A DNA stretch of 64,000 nucleotides from Mesobacterium pallidum (GCF_019966535.1 NZ_JAIMID010000018.1:62001-126000); one strand, 5' to 3'. Shown: positions 1 through 7,793, numbered from the stretch's first letter. Numbers and translations are program-made. The notes: generated by a model from the sequence alone, not told the origin.

Positions 1-1365
1 CACCGAGACACCGGCCACGAGCGCCATCGTCAGAGCCGGGGACGGCCCGAACACAAGCCAGACCAACACCGTCAGTGCGGCCACGGCCATCACCGCGGGC
101 ACGAACCAGAGCGTAATGCGGTCGACCACGCCCTGGATCGGCAGCTTGGCGCCTTGCGCTTCTTCGACCATTCGAATGATCTGGGCGAGCGTCGTCTCGG
201 ACCCGACCCGAGTGGCACGGTAGGTCAGGCTGCCTGCGCCGTTGACGGTTCCGCCCGTGACTGAATCGCCAGAGCTCTTCTCCGCAGGGATAGGCTCTCC
301 CGTCAGCATGCTTTCGTCGACATGGCTCGAGCCCTCGATCACTTCACCGTCCACCGCGATCCGCTCTCCGGGGCGGACGACGACGATGTCACCCTGTGTC
401 AGCGCGTCGATCTCGATCTCGATGGTTTCGCCGTTCCGGCGCACGCGCGCCGTGCGCGCCTGAAGGCCAAGCAGTTTCTGGATGGCCGCCCCGGTACGCC
501 CCTTGGCGCGTGCCTCGAGGAAACGACCGAGCAGGATCAGAACAACGATGACAGCAGCGGCCTCGAAGTAGACGGAGCGCACACCGTCAGGCAACGCCGA
601 AGGCACGAAGGTCGCGACGACGGAATAGAGATAGGCAGCGCCCGTTCCGACCGCCACGAGGCTGTTCATGTCGGGAGCGCCTCGGAGGAGCGCCGGAAAA
701 CCCTTGAGGTAGAACACGCGTCCCGGACCGAAAAGCACCAGGCTGGTCAGGATGAACTGCGCGATCCAGCTCGCCTGCTGGCCGATGCTGTTCTCGATGG
801 CCATGTGCACCGCCGGAATGAGGTGGCCGCCCATCTCCACCAGGAAGACCGGCAGGGCCAGCGCCGCCGCCAGAACCACCTTCCGGGCGAGGCCCCTCGC
901 CTCTTCTTCCTTCCTTTCTACCCTGTCGCCCGATGACTTTGCCTCGGTCACGCTGGCCGGGTAGCCAATGGCTGAGCTCGCTTCAATCAGGTCGGAGGGG
1001 GCAACGACGCCTTCGACGTAGACCACCGTTGCAGTCTCGGCGGCGAGATTGACGTTGACCGACAACACGCCCGGAACGGCGGCGAGCGCCTTGTCCACCC
1101 GTCCGACGCACGATGCACAGGACATCGCGTCGATGGAAAGCGTCACTTTTGCAGTTCGCGCCGGATAGCCCAGCTGATCCAGCGCATGAATAACCGATGG
1201 AATGACTTTCGGATCATCGACCTTCATGCGGGCGGTTTCAGAGGCAAGATTGACGGATACCTCCTGCACACCGCCAAGCGCGGCCAGCCCACGGTCCACC
1301 CGTCCGACGCAAGATGCGCAGGACATGCCCTCGACGGACAGGCTGATCTGGTTTGATTCAGGCAT
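1..1365 (-). CDS. copA: Copper-translocating P1B-type ATPase CopA, N-terminal 455 residues (partial)
   Basis: Inner-membrane Cu(I)-exporting ATPase that moves copper from the cytoplasm to the periplasm. Two N-terminal heavy-metal-associated domains carry GMSCASC (C16, C19) and AMSCASC motifs. Transmembrane helices follow, then the actuator domain with its TGEP motif near residue 355. The gene runs off the left edge just before the expected CPC metal-binding helix, so the ion-channel Cys pair and the phosphorylated Asp are not in the window. The start is an ATG at 1365 behind AAAGGAG. It is divergent from copZ, with CueR-like sites between them, so copper induction is likely. Family and Cu(I) specificity are inferred from the double CASC HMA domains and the copZ neighbour. 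Confidence 0.95.
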   Translation of the reverse strand, partial: MPESNQISLSVEGMSCASCVGRVDRGLAALGGVQEVSVNLASETARMKVDDPKVIPSVIHALDQLGYPARTAKVTLSIDAMSCASCVGRVDKALAAVPGVLSVNVNLAAETATVVYVEGVVAPSDLIEASSAIGYPASVTEAKSSGDRVERKEEEARGLARKVVLAAALALPVFLVEMGGHLIPAVHMAIENSIGQQASWIAQFILTSLVLFGPGRVFYLKGFPALLRGAPDMNSLVAVGTGAAYLYSVVATFVPSALPDGVRSVYFEAAAVIVVLILLGRFLEARAKGRTGAAIQKLLGLQARTARVRRNGETIEIEIDALTQGDIVVVRPGERIAVDGEVIEGSSHVDESMLTGEPIPAEKSSGDSVTGGTVNGAGSLTYRATRVGSETTLAQIIRMVEEAQGAKLPIQGVVDRITLWFVPAVMAVAALTVLVWLVFGPSPALTMALVAGVSV

Positions 1366-1405
1366 CTTCGACTCCTTTACCGAGACAGTTGAGATGGAAA
1401 TGGCG

Positions 1406-1427
1406 CTTCCAGCAACTGGAAGGTCAA
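1406..1427 (-). promoter_or_regulatory. CueR-like operator/promoter of copA
   Basis: On the minus strand a TTGACC -35 element (1427-1422) runs into the dyad CTTCCAG-CAA-CTGGAAG (1406-1422). This is the classical layout of a copper-responsive MerR-family (CueR/HmrR) promoter, where the dyad sits in a long spacer. The copA start codon is about 40 bases downstream. No cueR gene is in the window; it may lie beyond the left edge. Confidence 0.75.
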
Positions 1428-1452
1428 GCCTGAAGCGAAATTTATTTTCCTC

Positions 1453-1487
1453 TTGACCTTCCAGTGGGGGGAACACCCATCTACAAT
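1453..1487 (+). promoter_or_regulatory. Probable copZ promoter with CueR-like half-conserved dyad
   Basis: TTGACCTTCCAG (1453-1464) repeats the first 12 bases of the copA operator in the opposite orientation. Only the outer part of the second arm is kept (GGGGAAC, 1468-1474). A -10-like CATCTA or TACAAT stretch follows. It reads toward copZ, so the pump and the chaperone probably respond to the same regulator. Confidence 0.55.
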
Positions 1488-1513
1488 TCGATGTCAAAAG
1501 CGGAGTGATCCAA

Positions 1514-1714
1514 ATGAACTTCAGTGTTCCTGACATGAGCTGCGGCCACTGCACCGCGGCCATCGAAAAGGCCGTAAAGGGCGCGGATCCGGCAGCAGCC
1601 GTCGAATGCGATTTGGCGAACCGAAAGGTTCGGATCGATAGCGGATTGGCGCCCGATCAGATAGCGGCCACGATCAAGGCCGCAGGCTACGACGCTGAAT
1701 TGTCAAACGCGTAA
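1514..1714 (+). CDS. copZ: Copper chaperone CopZ (heavy-metal-associated domain protein)
   Basis: A 66-residue cytoplasmic single-domain HMA protein with the metal-binding motif MSCGHC near the N terminus. Such proteins bind Cu(I) through the two cysteines and hand it to the HMA domains of CopA. The fold fits the family pattern: the conserved D-M-S-C loop, then the acidic beta strand, and a C-terminal GYDAEL strand. ATG 1514 is chosen over the in-frame GTG at 1505 because a GGAG Shine-Dalgarno (1502-1505) is correctly spaced only for the ATG. It diverges from copA and ends at a hairpin shared with the convergent dsbA-like gene. Confidence 0.93.
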   Translation: MNFSVPDMSCGHCTAAIEKAVKGADPAAAVECDLANRKVRIDSGLAPDQIAATIKAAGYDAELSNA

Positions 1715-1723
1715 CGCCAGATT

Positions 1724-1751
1724 GCCCGGACCGCGCATCGCTGGTCCGGGC
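1724..1751. terminator. Hairpin between convergent copZ and the dsbA-like gene
   Basis: GCCCGGACC (1724-1732) and GGTCCGGGC (1743-1751) form a perfect 9-bp stem with a 10-base loop in the 45-base gap between convergent genes. No clear U tract follows on either strand, so bidirectional termination is inferred from position and stem strength. Confidence 0.55.
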
Positions 1752-1759
1752 AGCTTCGC

Positions 1760-2491
1760 TCACTGGTCGTTCTCGCGGGCATCCTCGACCAACTCTGCGA
1801 GGCGCGCTTTCTCGACAAAGCCGGGCACGAGTGCGTCCCCGATCACGAAAGACGGCGTGCCGTTGAAACCCAAGGCCTGTGTCAGACGCATCGAGGTTGC
1901 GATGTGTTCCTCGACTTCCGGTGCGTCCATGTCAGCTCGAAGCTGGTCAACGTCCAACCCGATATCTTCTGCGACGCGCAAGACCGAGGCTTCCTCGGCC
2001 CTCCCTTGAAGTCCCATCATGGCCCAGTGGAATTCCTCGTATTTGCCCTGCTTGCGCGCTGCGAGCGCCGCCTTGGCGGCGAACACCGATCCATCCCCAA
2101 GAATCGGCCATTCGCGATAGACGAGACGAATGTTGGGATCCTCGTCGATCAATGCCCGCACTTCGGGTTTGACCCTGCGGCAGTAGGGACAGTTATAGTC
2201 GAAGAATTCCACTACGGTCACGTCACCGTCAGGATTGCCCAGCACGGGAGCATTGGGGTCGCGCTCGATCAACTCTCGTTGATTCTGGAGCACTTGAACC
2301 TGGTCGTGCGCCTGAGCCTGTGCCTGCCTCTGTTCGAGGATCGCCACTGCTTCCATGACGATTTCCGGGTTTTCCCGGATCGTTTCAAGAACAAGTTCCT
2401 TGATCCGAGCCTCCGAGAGTTCATCCGCATGGACCGGGAATGGAGCGAATGCAGCCACAGCAATAGCCGCGATCGTGTTTCTCAAATTCAT
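1760..2491 (-). CDS. DsbA-family periplasmic thiol oxidoreductase (ScsC/Com1-like)
   Basis: A 243-residue secreted protein with a Sec signal peptide (about residues 1-22), an N-terminal helical segment rich in Glu and Gln (25-70), and a DsbA thioredoxin fold with the active site CPYC at 101-104. The cis-proline TPS motif lies near residue 215. The long N-terminal helix before the fold resembles ScsC/BdbD-type proteins, some of which oligomerise through it and protect periplasmic proteins from copper-induced disulfide damage. It is the last gene of the cytochrome/multicopper oxidase operon, one base after the upstream cytochrome stop. Whether it acts as an oxidase or isomerase is not decidable here. 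Confidence 0.88.
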   Translation of the reverse strand: MNLRNTIAAIAVAAFAPFPVHADELSEARIKELVLETIRENPEIVMEAVAILEQRQAQAQAHDQVQVLQNQRELIERDPNAPVLGNPDGDVTVVEFFDYNCPYCRRVKPEVRALIDEDPNIRLVYREWPILGDGSVFAAKAALAARKQGKYEEFHWAMMGLQGRAEEASVLRVAEDIGLDVDQLRADMDAPEVEEHIATSMRLTQALGFNGTPSFVIGDALVPGFVEKARLAELVEDARENDQ

Positions 2492-2492
2492 C

Positions 2493-2975
2493 TCAGCTGT
2501 CTCCTTGTCGTTCGTCGGCTCGTGTTCGCTCGGCTTGAGCCTCGCGGATGCGCTCTGGCCAAGTGGACCGAATGAACGCGAGGATGTTGTGGATTTCCTG
2601 GTCCGTCAGCGTGTCGCCAAAGCCGGGCATTCCGCTCTCAAAATCGATGCCTTGGCTGGCCAGCGTCGCCGCTCCGCCCAGCTTCGTATAGTCGAAGAGG
2701 ACGCTGTCGGGATGATGCCATGTGTGGCCGCTTTCGTCATGCGGCGGTGCCGGAAGGCGCCCGTCCGGACCCGGACTTCTCCACTCCGGCTGCCCCTCGA
2801 GATCGGCCCCATGACAGGATGCGCAGTTTTCAGCATATAACGCGGCACCCTCGGTAATGTCGAAGGATGCCGGCACAGAGACACCGTTGCTTCCTTGCTG
2901 CCCGGGAAAGACGGCCCAGTATGCAGCGCCAGCAGCCAACAATGCGATCGGAACTGCGAGGAAGACGGCTTTCAT
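2493..2975 (-). CDS. Monoheme c-type cytochrome
   Basis: A 160-residue protein with an N-terminal hydrophobic anchor or signal (residues 3-23) and one heme-attachment motif CASCH at 51-55. Met residues in the C-terminal half (GMPGF) could supply the distal ligand. The architecture is that of class I cytochromes that pass electrons in the periplasm. ATG 2975 overlaps the stop of the upstream multicopper oxidase as ATGA, so it is translationally coupled; a longer reading to 3041 has no such coupling. Its partner is not shown by sequence, but the coupling makes the oxidase the obvious candidate. Confidence 0.9.
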   Translation of the reverse strand: MKAVFLAVPIALLAAGAAYWAVFPGQQGSNGVSVPASFDITEGAALYAENCASCHGADLEGQPEWRSPGPDGRLPAPPHDESGHTWHHPDSVLFDYTKLGGAATLASQGIDFESGMPGFGDTLTDQEIHNILAFIRSTWPERIREAQAERTRADERQGDS

Positions 2976-4366
2976 GTTACGCGCACCCATGTCGTCATGC
3001 CCGACGCGGCATGGCTGAGCATGTGGCAATGAAACAGCCATTTCCCGGGATTGTCGGCGACAAAGGCAATTTCGCGCGTTTCGTTGCCACCGATTAGGAT
3101 CGTATCCCGCATTGGACCAAGTGCGCCACCCACGCGCAGCTCGCGGAAATGCATGCCGTGCAGATGCATGGCATGCGGAAAGACCGTCTGATTTTCGATT
3201 TTAAGGCGGACCGGCTCGTTCAACGACAGGTCTGCTAGAGGATTTGTCGTCATCTCGGCGACGTCGTTGAGAGACCAGAATTTCCCGGCGCTGGCCAATT
3301 GGCGAAATCCCAGACGCTCCCCACCCAGCAGGGCGGATTGCATGCGCCCCATGGCTCCTCCGGCCATGACGAGGCGCAGGTCACGGGCCTCGGCGAGTTC
3401 CGGCATCGCCGAATTCGGGTTCGGTTCTAACGGAACAGGAGCGCCGCGTGTGGCAACGCTGGCCCTCCCGTCGACCGGGAAGGAAACCTGCGGAACCTGC
3501 TGGTCGTCATCGCCGATCCGCAGCAATTGTGCAACCGACCCCTCGTCGGCAGTCACATCTACGATCAGGTCCATGCGTTGCGCCGGCCCGAGGATCAGGT
3601 CGTCATCGACTTTTTTCGGATTCGCCAAGGGCATGCCGTCCAGCGCAACCGTCCAGCCTGCAAGACCGGACAGCGAAAGCAGAAAGACCCGCGCGCCCGA
3701 GGCATTAATAATGCGCAGGCGGATACGCTCGTTTTTCCGGGTGGGGATGGTGAGGTCATGGCGCCCGTTCGTCGTGACGAAATTTCCGATCCGTCCGCCG
3801 TGGCTCATCATCATCGGCTGATCGAAATCCGCAAAGTGCTGGCCGCTATCGGGGTCAAGAAGCCAGTCTTCCAGAAGAAGCACCTCTTCCCGGTCAATGT
3901 CCGGGCCGGTCGGCTCTTCGACGATCAACGCACCGCGAAGCCCGCGGGCAACCTGCTCGTACGAGCGGTTGTGTGCGTGATACCAGTAGGTGCCGGCATC
4001 CGGCGCGGCGAAATCGTAATCAAAGCTTTCGCCCGGCACGACGGCGTCCTGGGTCAGGCCCGACACGCCGTCCATGGCATTCTCGATGCGGATGCCGTGC
4101 CAATGGACCGAACTGGGTTGCGGCAGCGCGTTGCGAAAGCGGCGCTTAACCCGGTCTCCCTGCCTGACACGGATTTCGGGTGCCGGAACCGTGCCTGCAT
4201 ACCCCCAGATCTCTGTGGCGGGGTAAATACTCGGAAGAAGCTGTTGACGCGCCACGTTGGCCGTCAATTCTTCGATTGATCCTTGCGCAAGCGCGACGCC
4301 CGGCACAGCCAGGGTGCAGGCGGCCGCTGCCGTGCAGCGAAGGAAGTCCCGTCTTGTCTGTGCCAT
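2972..4366 (-). CDS. Multicopper oxidase (CueO/CopA/laccase-type), Tat-exported
   Basis: A 464-residue periplasmic oxidase with a twin-arginine signal (RRDFLR at 5-10). All four copper-ligand motifs are present: HWHG (88-91), HAH (130-132), HLH within HAMHLHG (398-404), and HCHMLSH...M (446-457), the last giving the type 1 ligands including axial Met457. Such enzymes oxidise Cu(I) or phenolic or metal substrates and reduce oxygen to water at the trinuclear centre. ATG 4366 is chosen because the Tat motif follows directly; an upstream in-frame ATG at 4414 only adds a non-signal extension. There is no long Met-rich loop like that of E. coli CueO. Cytochrome genes on both sides are unusual for this family. 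Confidence 0.93.
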   Translation of the reverse strand: MAQTRRDFLRCTAAAACTLAVPGVALAQGSIEELTANVARQQLLPSIYPATEIWGYAGTVPAPEIRVRQGDRVKRRFRNALPQPSSVHWHGIRIENAMDGVSGLTQDAVVPGESFDYDFAAPDAGTYWYHAHNRSYEQVARGLRGALIVEEPTGPDIDREEVLLLEDWLLDPDSGQHFADFDQPMMMSHGGRIGNFVTTNGRHDLTIPTRKNERIRLRIINASGARVFLLSLSGLAGWTVALDGMPLANPKKVDDDLILGPAQRMDLIVDVTADEGSVAQLLRIGDDDQQVPQVSFPVDGRASVATRGAPVPLEPNPNSAMPELAEARDLRLVMAGGAMGRMQSALLGGERLGFRQLASAGKFWSLNDVAEMTTNPLADLSLNEPVRLKIENQTVFPHAMHLHGMHFRELRVGGALGPMRDTILIGGNETREIAFVADNPGKWLFHCHMLSHAASGMTTWVRVT

Positions 4367-4386
4367 TGGATATCCCCGAAAATACG

Positions 4387-4407
4387 GGGGCTTAAGGCCC
4401 CCGCACC
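4387..4407. other. Intercistronic hairpin before the multicopper oxidase
   Basis: CGGGGGC and GCCCCCG flank a short TTAAG loop in the gap between the diheme cytochrome stop and the oxidase start. There is no U tract, so it may act as an mRNA processing or stability element that uncouples expression inside the operon. Arm limits are approximate by a base or two. Confidence 0.4.
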
Positions 4408-4410
4408 TGT

Positions 4411-5328
4411 TCATTTCGACGTGGCATTGGCCGTTTCAATCGAATCCTGATCGAAAAGATACAACGCCATCGCCTGACGATCCTCAGCGGTCAGAAACCG
4501 TGTCCCCTCTCTGACGACTTCGGCCATACTGCCACCAAAGGCATCGCCCGAAGGCGTGATCCCAGTCTGCAGCGCATAGGCAAGCGCCGAAACGGTCCAG
4601 TCATTTTCGGCCAGATCCCTTGCACGGATCGCGGGCGCCTTGCTTCCGCCGGGCAATTGTGAGTTCCCGGCAAAAGATGCCCCGATATCCCGGCCCCCGG
4701 CCAGATTTCTGGGTGTATGGCAAGCCCCACAGTGTGCCGGTCCGCGGACCAGTTCCCTGCCGCGGTTCCAGGCATCACTCCGTCCTGCGACCGGTTCCGT
4801 ATCCGGGTCATAGAAGAACGCCGCCCGCCACAGTTTCAGCCCCCATCGCTGGTCAAAAGGAAAGCCGACCGCGTGCTCGGGTGCCGGTTCGGCGACCGGA
4901 GGAACCGTCTGGAACGCGGCCCAGAGATCGGCGATATCCTGATCGGAGAAGTTGGCGTAGAATGTGTAGGGGAACGAGGGAAAATATGGCTCTCCGTCGG
5001 GTCCGATGCCTTGCCTTACCGCCTTGGCGAATTGTTCTCGCGTCCAATCGCCTATCCCATGCTCGGGATCGGTGGTGAGGTTGGGCGGGTAGAACGTGCC
5101 GAAAGGCGTTTCAAGGGGGGCACCACCCGCTAGCGGTGCCCCACCGGCTTCGAAGTTCGAGTGACAGGCGATACAGCCGCTCGCACGGGCCAGATACGCG
5201 CCCCGATCGACATCGCCGGCAAGCGAAATCGGTGCGACGGCGCTGCCCACCGGCCATGCGATCACAGCGCCCAAGGCAACCGCGCCGAGCACGGCGGCCC
5301 CTGACAGAAACGTAATGAAGCGCCGCAT
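4411..5328 (-). CDS. Diheme c-type cytochrome
   Basis: A 305-residue protein with an N-terminal membrane anchor or signal (about 4-27) and two heme-binding motifs, CIACH at 52-56 and CGACH at 200-204. The spacing and the FPYTFYANFSDQDIADLWAAF stretch resemble the cytochrome subunits that accept electrons from membrane-bound dehydrogenases. It probably moves electrons in the periplasm between a donor and the respiratory chain. ATG 5328 begins two bases after the upstream cytochrome c' stop; the ORF is open further upstream but would overlap that gene. Its partner in this operon is unproven; the multicopper oxidase is directly downstream. Confidence 0.9.
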   Translation of the reverse strand: MRRFITFLSGAAVLGAVALGAVIAWPVGSAVAPISLAGDVDRGAYLARASGCIACHSNFEAGGAPLAGGAPLETPFGTFYPPNLTTDPEHGIGDWTREQFAKAVRQGIGPDGEPYFPSFPYTFYANFSDQDIADLWAAFQTVPPVAEPAPEHAVGFPFDQRWGLKLWRAAFFYDPDTEPVAGRSDAWNRGRELVRGPAHCGACHTPRNLAGGRDIGASFAGNSQLPGGSKAPAIRARDLAENDWTVSALAYALQTGITPSGDAFGGSMAEVVREGTRFLTAEDRQAMALYLFDQDSIETANATSK

Positions 5329-5330
5329 GA

Positions 5331-5906
5331 TCAGTCTTCTTCGGCCCGAAAGCGGGAATGGCACGCCGAGCAGACCTGCGTCGTCATGTTGAAGGCGCCG
5401 TCGGCCGGCATCGCCGCGATGTCAGAGGCGCTCATCATTGTCGATCCGCCCATCATCGAGGAACCGCCCATCATCGAGCCAGTGTCGCCCATCATCGAGG
5501 AGCCGCCCATCATGGATCCGCTTTGCATGCCGCCCAAGCCGTTTTCAGCAGCGCGTTCCAGGCCTTTTGCGTATTCGCCCAGTTGCTCGGCCAGCGACGC
5601 GAAGCGGTCCCAATCCGTCCAAACTGCGTTTTTCGCTTCGGACGGCATGCCACCCGAGCCTTCGGGGAAAAGCTTGGTCATCGCATCTCCGGAATGCTCC
5701 TGAAAGGTGCGCGCGGCGTCACGCAAGGTTTCGGCGTCATAAGCCACCTCGCCTCGCATCATCGGTGTGACGGCTTTGACCGCATCGCCCATCGCCGACA
5801 TTGCGTCCATGCGTTCCTTGACGATGCCGGTCGCTCCGCCATGGGCAAACGCTGTGACTGCCGTTCCGGCGATGAGGATTGTGGCGGTCAGAGTGGTCAT
5901 TTTCAT
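5331..5906 (-). CDS. Cytochrome c'-like protein with methionine-rich insert
   Basis: A 191-residue secreted protein (signal about 1-21, cleaved near AFA-HGG). Its helical body matches class II cytochromes c'/c556, ending with the C-terminal heme motif CSACH (179-183). Between the helical body and the heme motif lies a Met/Gly/Ser-rich stretch (residues 127-158) with repeated SMMGG units and 14 Met. Ordinary members of the family lack this insert, and such MM pairs are typical of periplasmic Cu(I)-binding segments. Start ATG 5906 directly precedes the signal; the longer reading to 5963 has no signal. A role in holding copper near a heme is inference. Confidence 0.85.
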   Translation of the reverse strand: MKMTTLTATILIAGTAVTAFAHGGATGIVKERMDAMSAMGDAVKAVTPMMRGEVAYDAETLRDAARTFQEHSGDAMTKLFPEGSGGMPSEAKNAVWTDWDRFASLAEQLGEYAKGLERAAENGLGGMQSGSMMGGSSMMGDTGSMMGGSSMMGGSTMMSASDIAAMPADGAFNMTTQVCSACHSRFRAEED

Positions 5907-5950
5907 CGTTTTGATCCTTCGATAGGTCTGCTTTTTCTGTTTTCGAAAAG

Positions 5951-6289
5951 TCAGGCCATCCACCGAGGAGGCGGAGGATCGATGTTCGTATAAGCGTTGG
6001 GTCTCCGAATTTCCGCAGTCTGGAGCCTTAATTCGGAGAAGATCGGTTCAAAACTCTGATCGAATGCCAATAGGAAGACAGCCGTCACTGAGCAGTCGAG
6101 AGCGGGATGGCAGTGGTCTAAAGCGGACGCAGAATGCGATGTAGCGTCTTCGTCATCGTGTGCATGTGTTTCGGACGCATACGAATGCGCCTCTTCGGAA
6201 GAGGGTGCTTCCGGAAAACCAAGCGTCGTCAGGAAAACGCTCAATGCAAAAGTCATCAGTAATTTGGAAATGTCCTTCCAAATCATCAA
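5951..6289 (-). CDS. Small His-rich membrane or secreted protein of unknown function
   Basis: A 112-residue product with one N-terminal hydrophobic segment (about 8-26). A polar stretch with scattered His, Asp and Glu (residues 30-60, including THAHDDED and DHCHP) follows, then a second hydrophobic patch and a C-terminal tail ending PPPPRWMA. The start overlaps the stop of the upstream cytochrome (ATGA), so it belongs to the operon. The His/Asp content suggests metal binding, and small His-rich proteins with a proline-rich tail recur in copper loci, but I do not recognise a family with certainty. Confidence 0.7.
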   Translation of the reverse strand: MMIWKDISKLLMTFALSVFLTTLGFPEAPSSEEAHSYASETHAHDDEDATSHSASALDHCHPALDCSVTAVFLLAFDQSFEPIFSELRLQTAEIRRPNAYTNIDPPPPRWMA

Positions 6290-6744
6290 TTGATCCCGTT
6301 CGCGCGCTGCAATTCACGGACATAGGCCGCGACCATTTTTACGTCGCCTTCTGTCAGCCCATCGATCCTCGGCATGTTCCCGAAATTCCAGTGATGCGCA
6401 CGCACGCCGTTTTGAGCGGCCATGATGAACGCCATGTCCGAGTGATGGCTGGGTTCGTAGATCTTGTGCACGAGAGGCGGAGCCATTCCATTTCTGCCAG
6501 CCGCGTTTGCGCCATGGCACTCCACACATTTCGCATTGAACACGTTCTTGCCGAGTGACGCCTGCGCAGAGAGCTCCGCTGGCAGCTCGACCTCAACGAT
6601 TGGATCGCCTTCGGCGATTGCGCTCGTGTCGGGCGGGGTCATGGAATGACCTACCTCCGCGTCGCTCTTTCCGAAGAATTGCCATCCTGCAACGATCCCG
6701 CCACCGACGATCACGGCTATTAATAGCCCGCTTAGTCTGTCCAT
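6286..6744 (-). CDS. Monoheme c-type cytochrome, membrane-anchored
   Basis: A 152-residue protein with an N-terminal transmembrane anchor (5-24), a linker, and a class I cytochrome domain with CVECH at 73-77. A likely distal ligand Met lies in GNMPRIDG. The domain resembles the small cytochromes adjoining copper genes. It sits 27 bases after the L,D-transpeptidase gene and overlaps the next gene by four bases (ATGA). It probably acts in periplasmic electron transfer; the redox partner is not evident. Confidence 0.88.
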   Translation of the reverse strand: MDRLSGLLIAVIVGGGIVAGWQFFGKSDAEVGHSMTPPDTSAIAEGDPIVEVELPAELSAQASLGKNVFNAKCVECHGANAAGRNGMAPPLVHKIYEPSHHSDMAFIMAAQNGVRAHHWNFGNMPRIDGLTEGDVKMVAAYVRELQRANGIN

Positions 6745-6771
6745 GCCTGTCTACTTTTGCCTGCCTGCTCT

Positions 6772-7332
6772 TCAGATCAGTTTTACCTGCGTTCCGACAG
6801 GTGCCCGATCATAGACTTCTTCGATCTGCTCGTTGTAGAGACCAATACACCCGTTCGACGAGCGCCGCCCAATCTTGCGTGTATCCTGTGTGCCGTGGAT
6901 CCTGTAGTACTGCCAGGAAAGATACAGAGCACGCGTTCCGAGTGGGTTCATAGGGTCTCCACCCGAAACAAATTCCGGCCACTCGGGATTACGTTCCCGC
7001 ATGGACGGGGTGGGCGCCCAACTTGGGTTCTCTCGCTTTTCGACCACCTCGGTGTAACCGCGCTTCGTGAGTTCATCGGTCAGCGGAACCGACGTCGGAT
7101 AAATTCGCATCTCACCGTCGGACGTCCAATGCTGGAGCGCTTTCGTCGTCGTATCAGAGATGATGATCCCCTTGCCCAGCGTCTCGAAGTGGTCGCGCCA
7201 GTCGTGAAGCTTGAACGATGAGATGTTACGCCGGATGACCTCTGCACGGACGAGACCGGGCGTTGCAAGTGCAACGGCGGTGGCTCCAAGCAATTGCCGT
7301 CGATTAATCCTGGTATTGCGTAGCGCAGACAT
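6772..7332 (-). CDS. L,D-transpeptidase (YkuD domain), Tat-type signal
   Basis: A 186-residue exported enzyme. The N terminus carries an RR-Q-L-L Tat-like signal (RR at 11-12, hydrophobic core to about residue 28). The YkuD catalytic motif is present: HG at 146-147 and SSNGCIGL with the catalytic cysteine at 162. Family members make 3-3 crosslinks in peptidoglycan or attach proteins to it through an acyl-enzyme thioester. ATG 7332 is preferred to the more distal start at 7512, which would lie across the divergent promoter region. It is the first gene of the cytochrome/multicopper oxidase unit. L,D-transpeptidase Cys is copper-sensitive in E. coli, which could explain the association. Confidence 0.88.
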   Translation of the reverse strand: MSALRNTRINRRQLLGATAVALATPGLVRAEVIRRNISSFKLHDWRDHFETLGKGIIISDTTTKALQHWTSDGEMRIYPTSVPLTDELTKRGYTEVVEKRENPSWAPTPSMRERNPEWPEFVSGGDPMNPLGTRALYLSWQYYRIHGTQDTRKIGRRSSNGCIGLYNEQIEEVYDRAPVGTQVKLI

Positions 7333-7410
7333 GTGCCTCTCCACGTCGTTCTGGTTGGGCAACTTGTACGCGACATCGAAGGACAGGCAACCTGACAAAC
7401 CCGCGAGAAA

Positions 7411-7426
7411 TGTATCGGTTTGTATC
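7411..7426 (+). promoter_or_regulatory. Predicted response-regulator box (copy 1)
   Basis: TGTATCGGTTTGTATC contains two TGTATC hexamers exactly 10 bases apart, the tandem spacing used by OmpR/PhoB-family regulators. It is 15/16 identical to a site at 17674-17689 upstream of the response regulator gene in this window. It lies in the divergent region between the transpeptidase and DUF2933-like genes and could serve both. Confidence 0.6.
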
Positions 7427-7427
7427 C

Positions 7428-7450
7428 TTGACCTTGCCATGCGGTAAGGT
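7428..7450 (+). promoter_or_regulatory. MerR-family-like dyad and -35 element
   Basis: TTGACC (7428-7433) overlaps the dyad ACCTTGCC-ATGC-GGTAAGGT (7431-7450), 7 of 8 arm positions paired. The layout is like the CueR-type operator of copA. It starts two bases after the tandem TGTATC box and reads toward the plus-strand thiol unit starting at 7487. Confidence 0.5.
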
Positions 7451-7486
7451 CGGAATTGATCCGTGACCATTGAATGTGAGGAAATC

Positions 7487-7792
7487 ATGGACAACCAAAC
7501 GCCCAGTGGCAAGTCCCTTCAGGACCGGTTCATGCACTACGGCATGATGGCATGTTGTGCCGTGATGCTCTTGCCCATCGTGGGCTATCTCATCGCCGGC
7601 GGAAGCCTCGCCGGATTGTGGGGCAACGCGGCGGCATTCGCCCCGCTGCTGCTATGTGTTGGTGCGCATTTTGTGATGCACAAGGCCATGGGCAAGTCGT
7701 GCAACGACCGGCGCACAGCCGCCGAAACGGCGGAAGATTTCCCTGCGGAAACAGACGCCGAACAGAACGTCCTCGGCAGGAAGGCTGGTTGA
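7487..7792 (+). CDS. Small membrane protein, DUF2933-like
   Basis: A 101-residue protein with two predicted transmembrane segments (about 18-38 and 44-62), the second followed by HFVMHK, and a soluble acidic tail. The second helix plus short His/Met tail resembles DUF2933 proteins, small membrane proteins found in metal-resistance loci. ATG 7487 follows GTGAGGAAA and is preferred to an in-frame start at 7463. It is first in the plus-strand unit with a lipoprotein, a DsbA-like protein and a DsbD/ScsB-like protein. Function is unknown. Confidence 0.75.
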   Translation: MDNQTPSGKSLQDRFMHYGMMACCAVMLLPIVGYLIAGGSLAGLWGNAAAFAPLLLCVGAHFVMHKAMGKSCNDRRTAAETAEDFPAETDAEQNVLGRKAG

Positions 7793-7793
7793 A

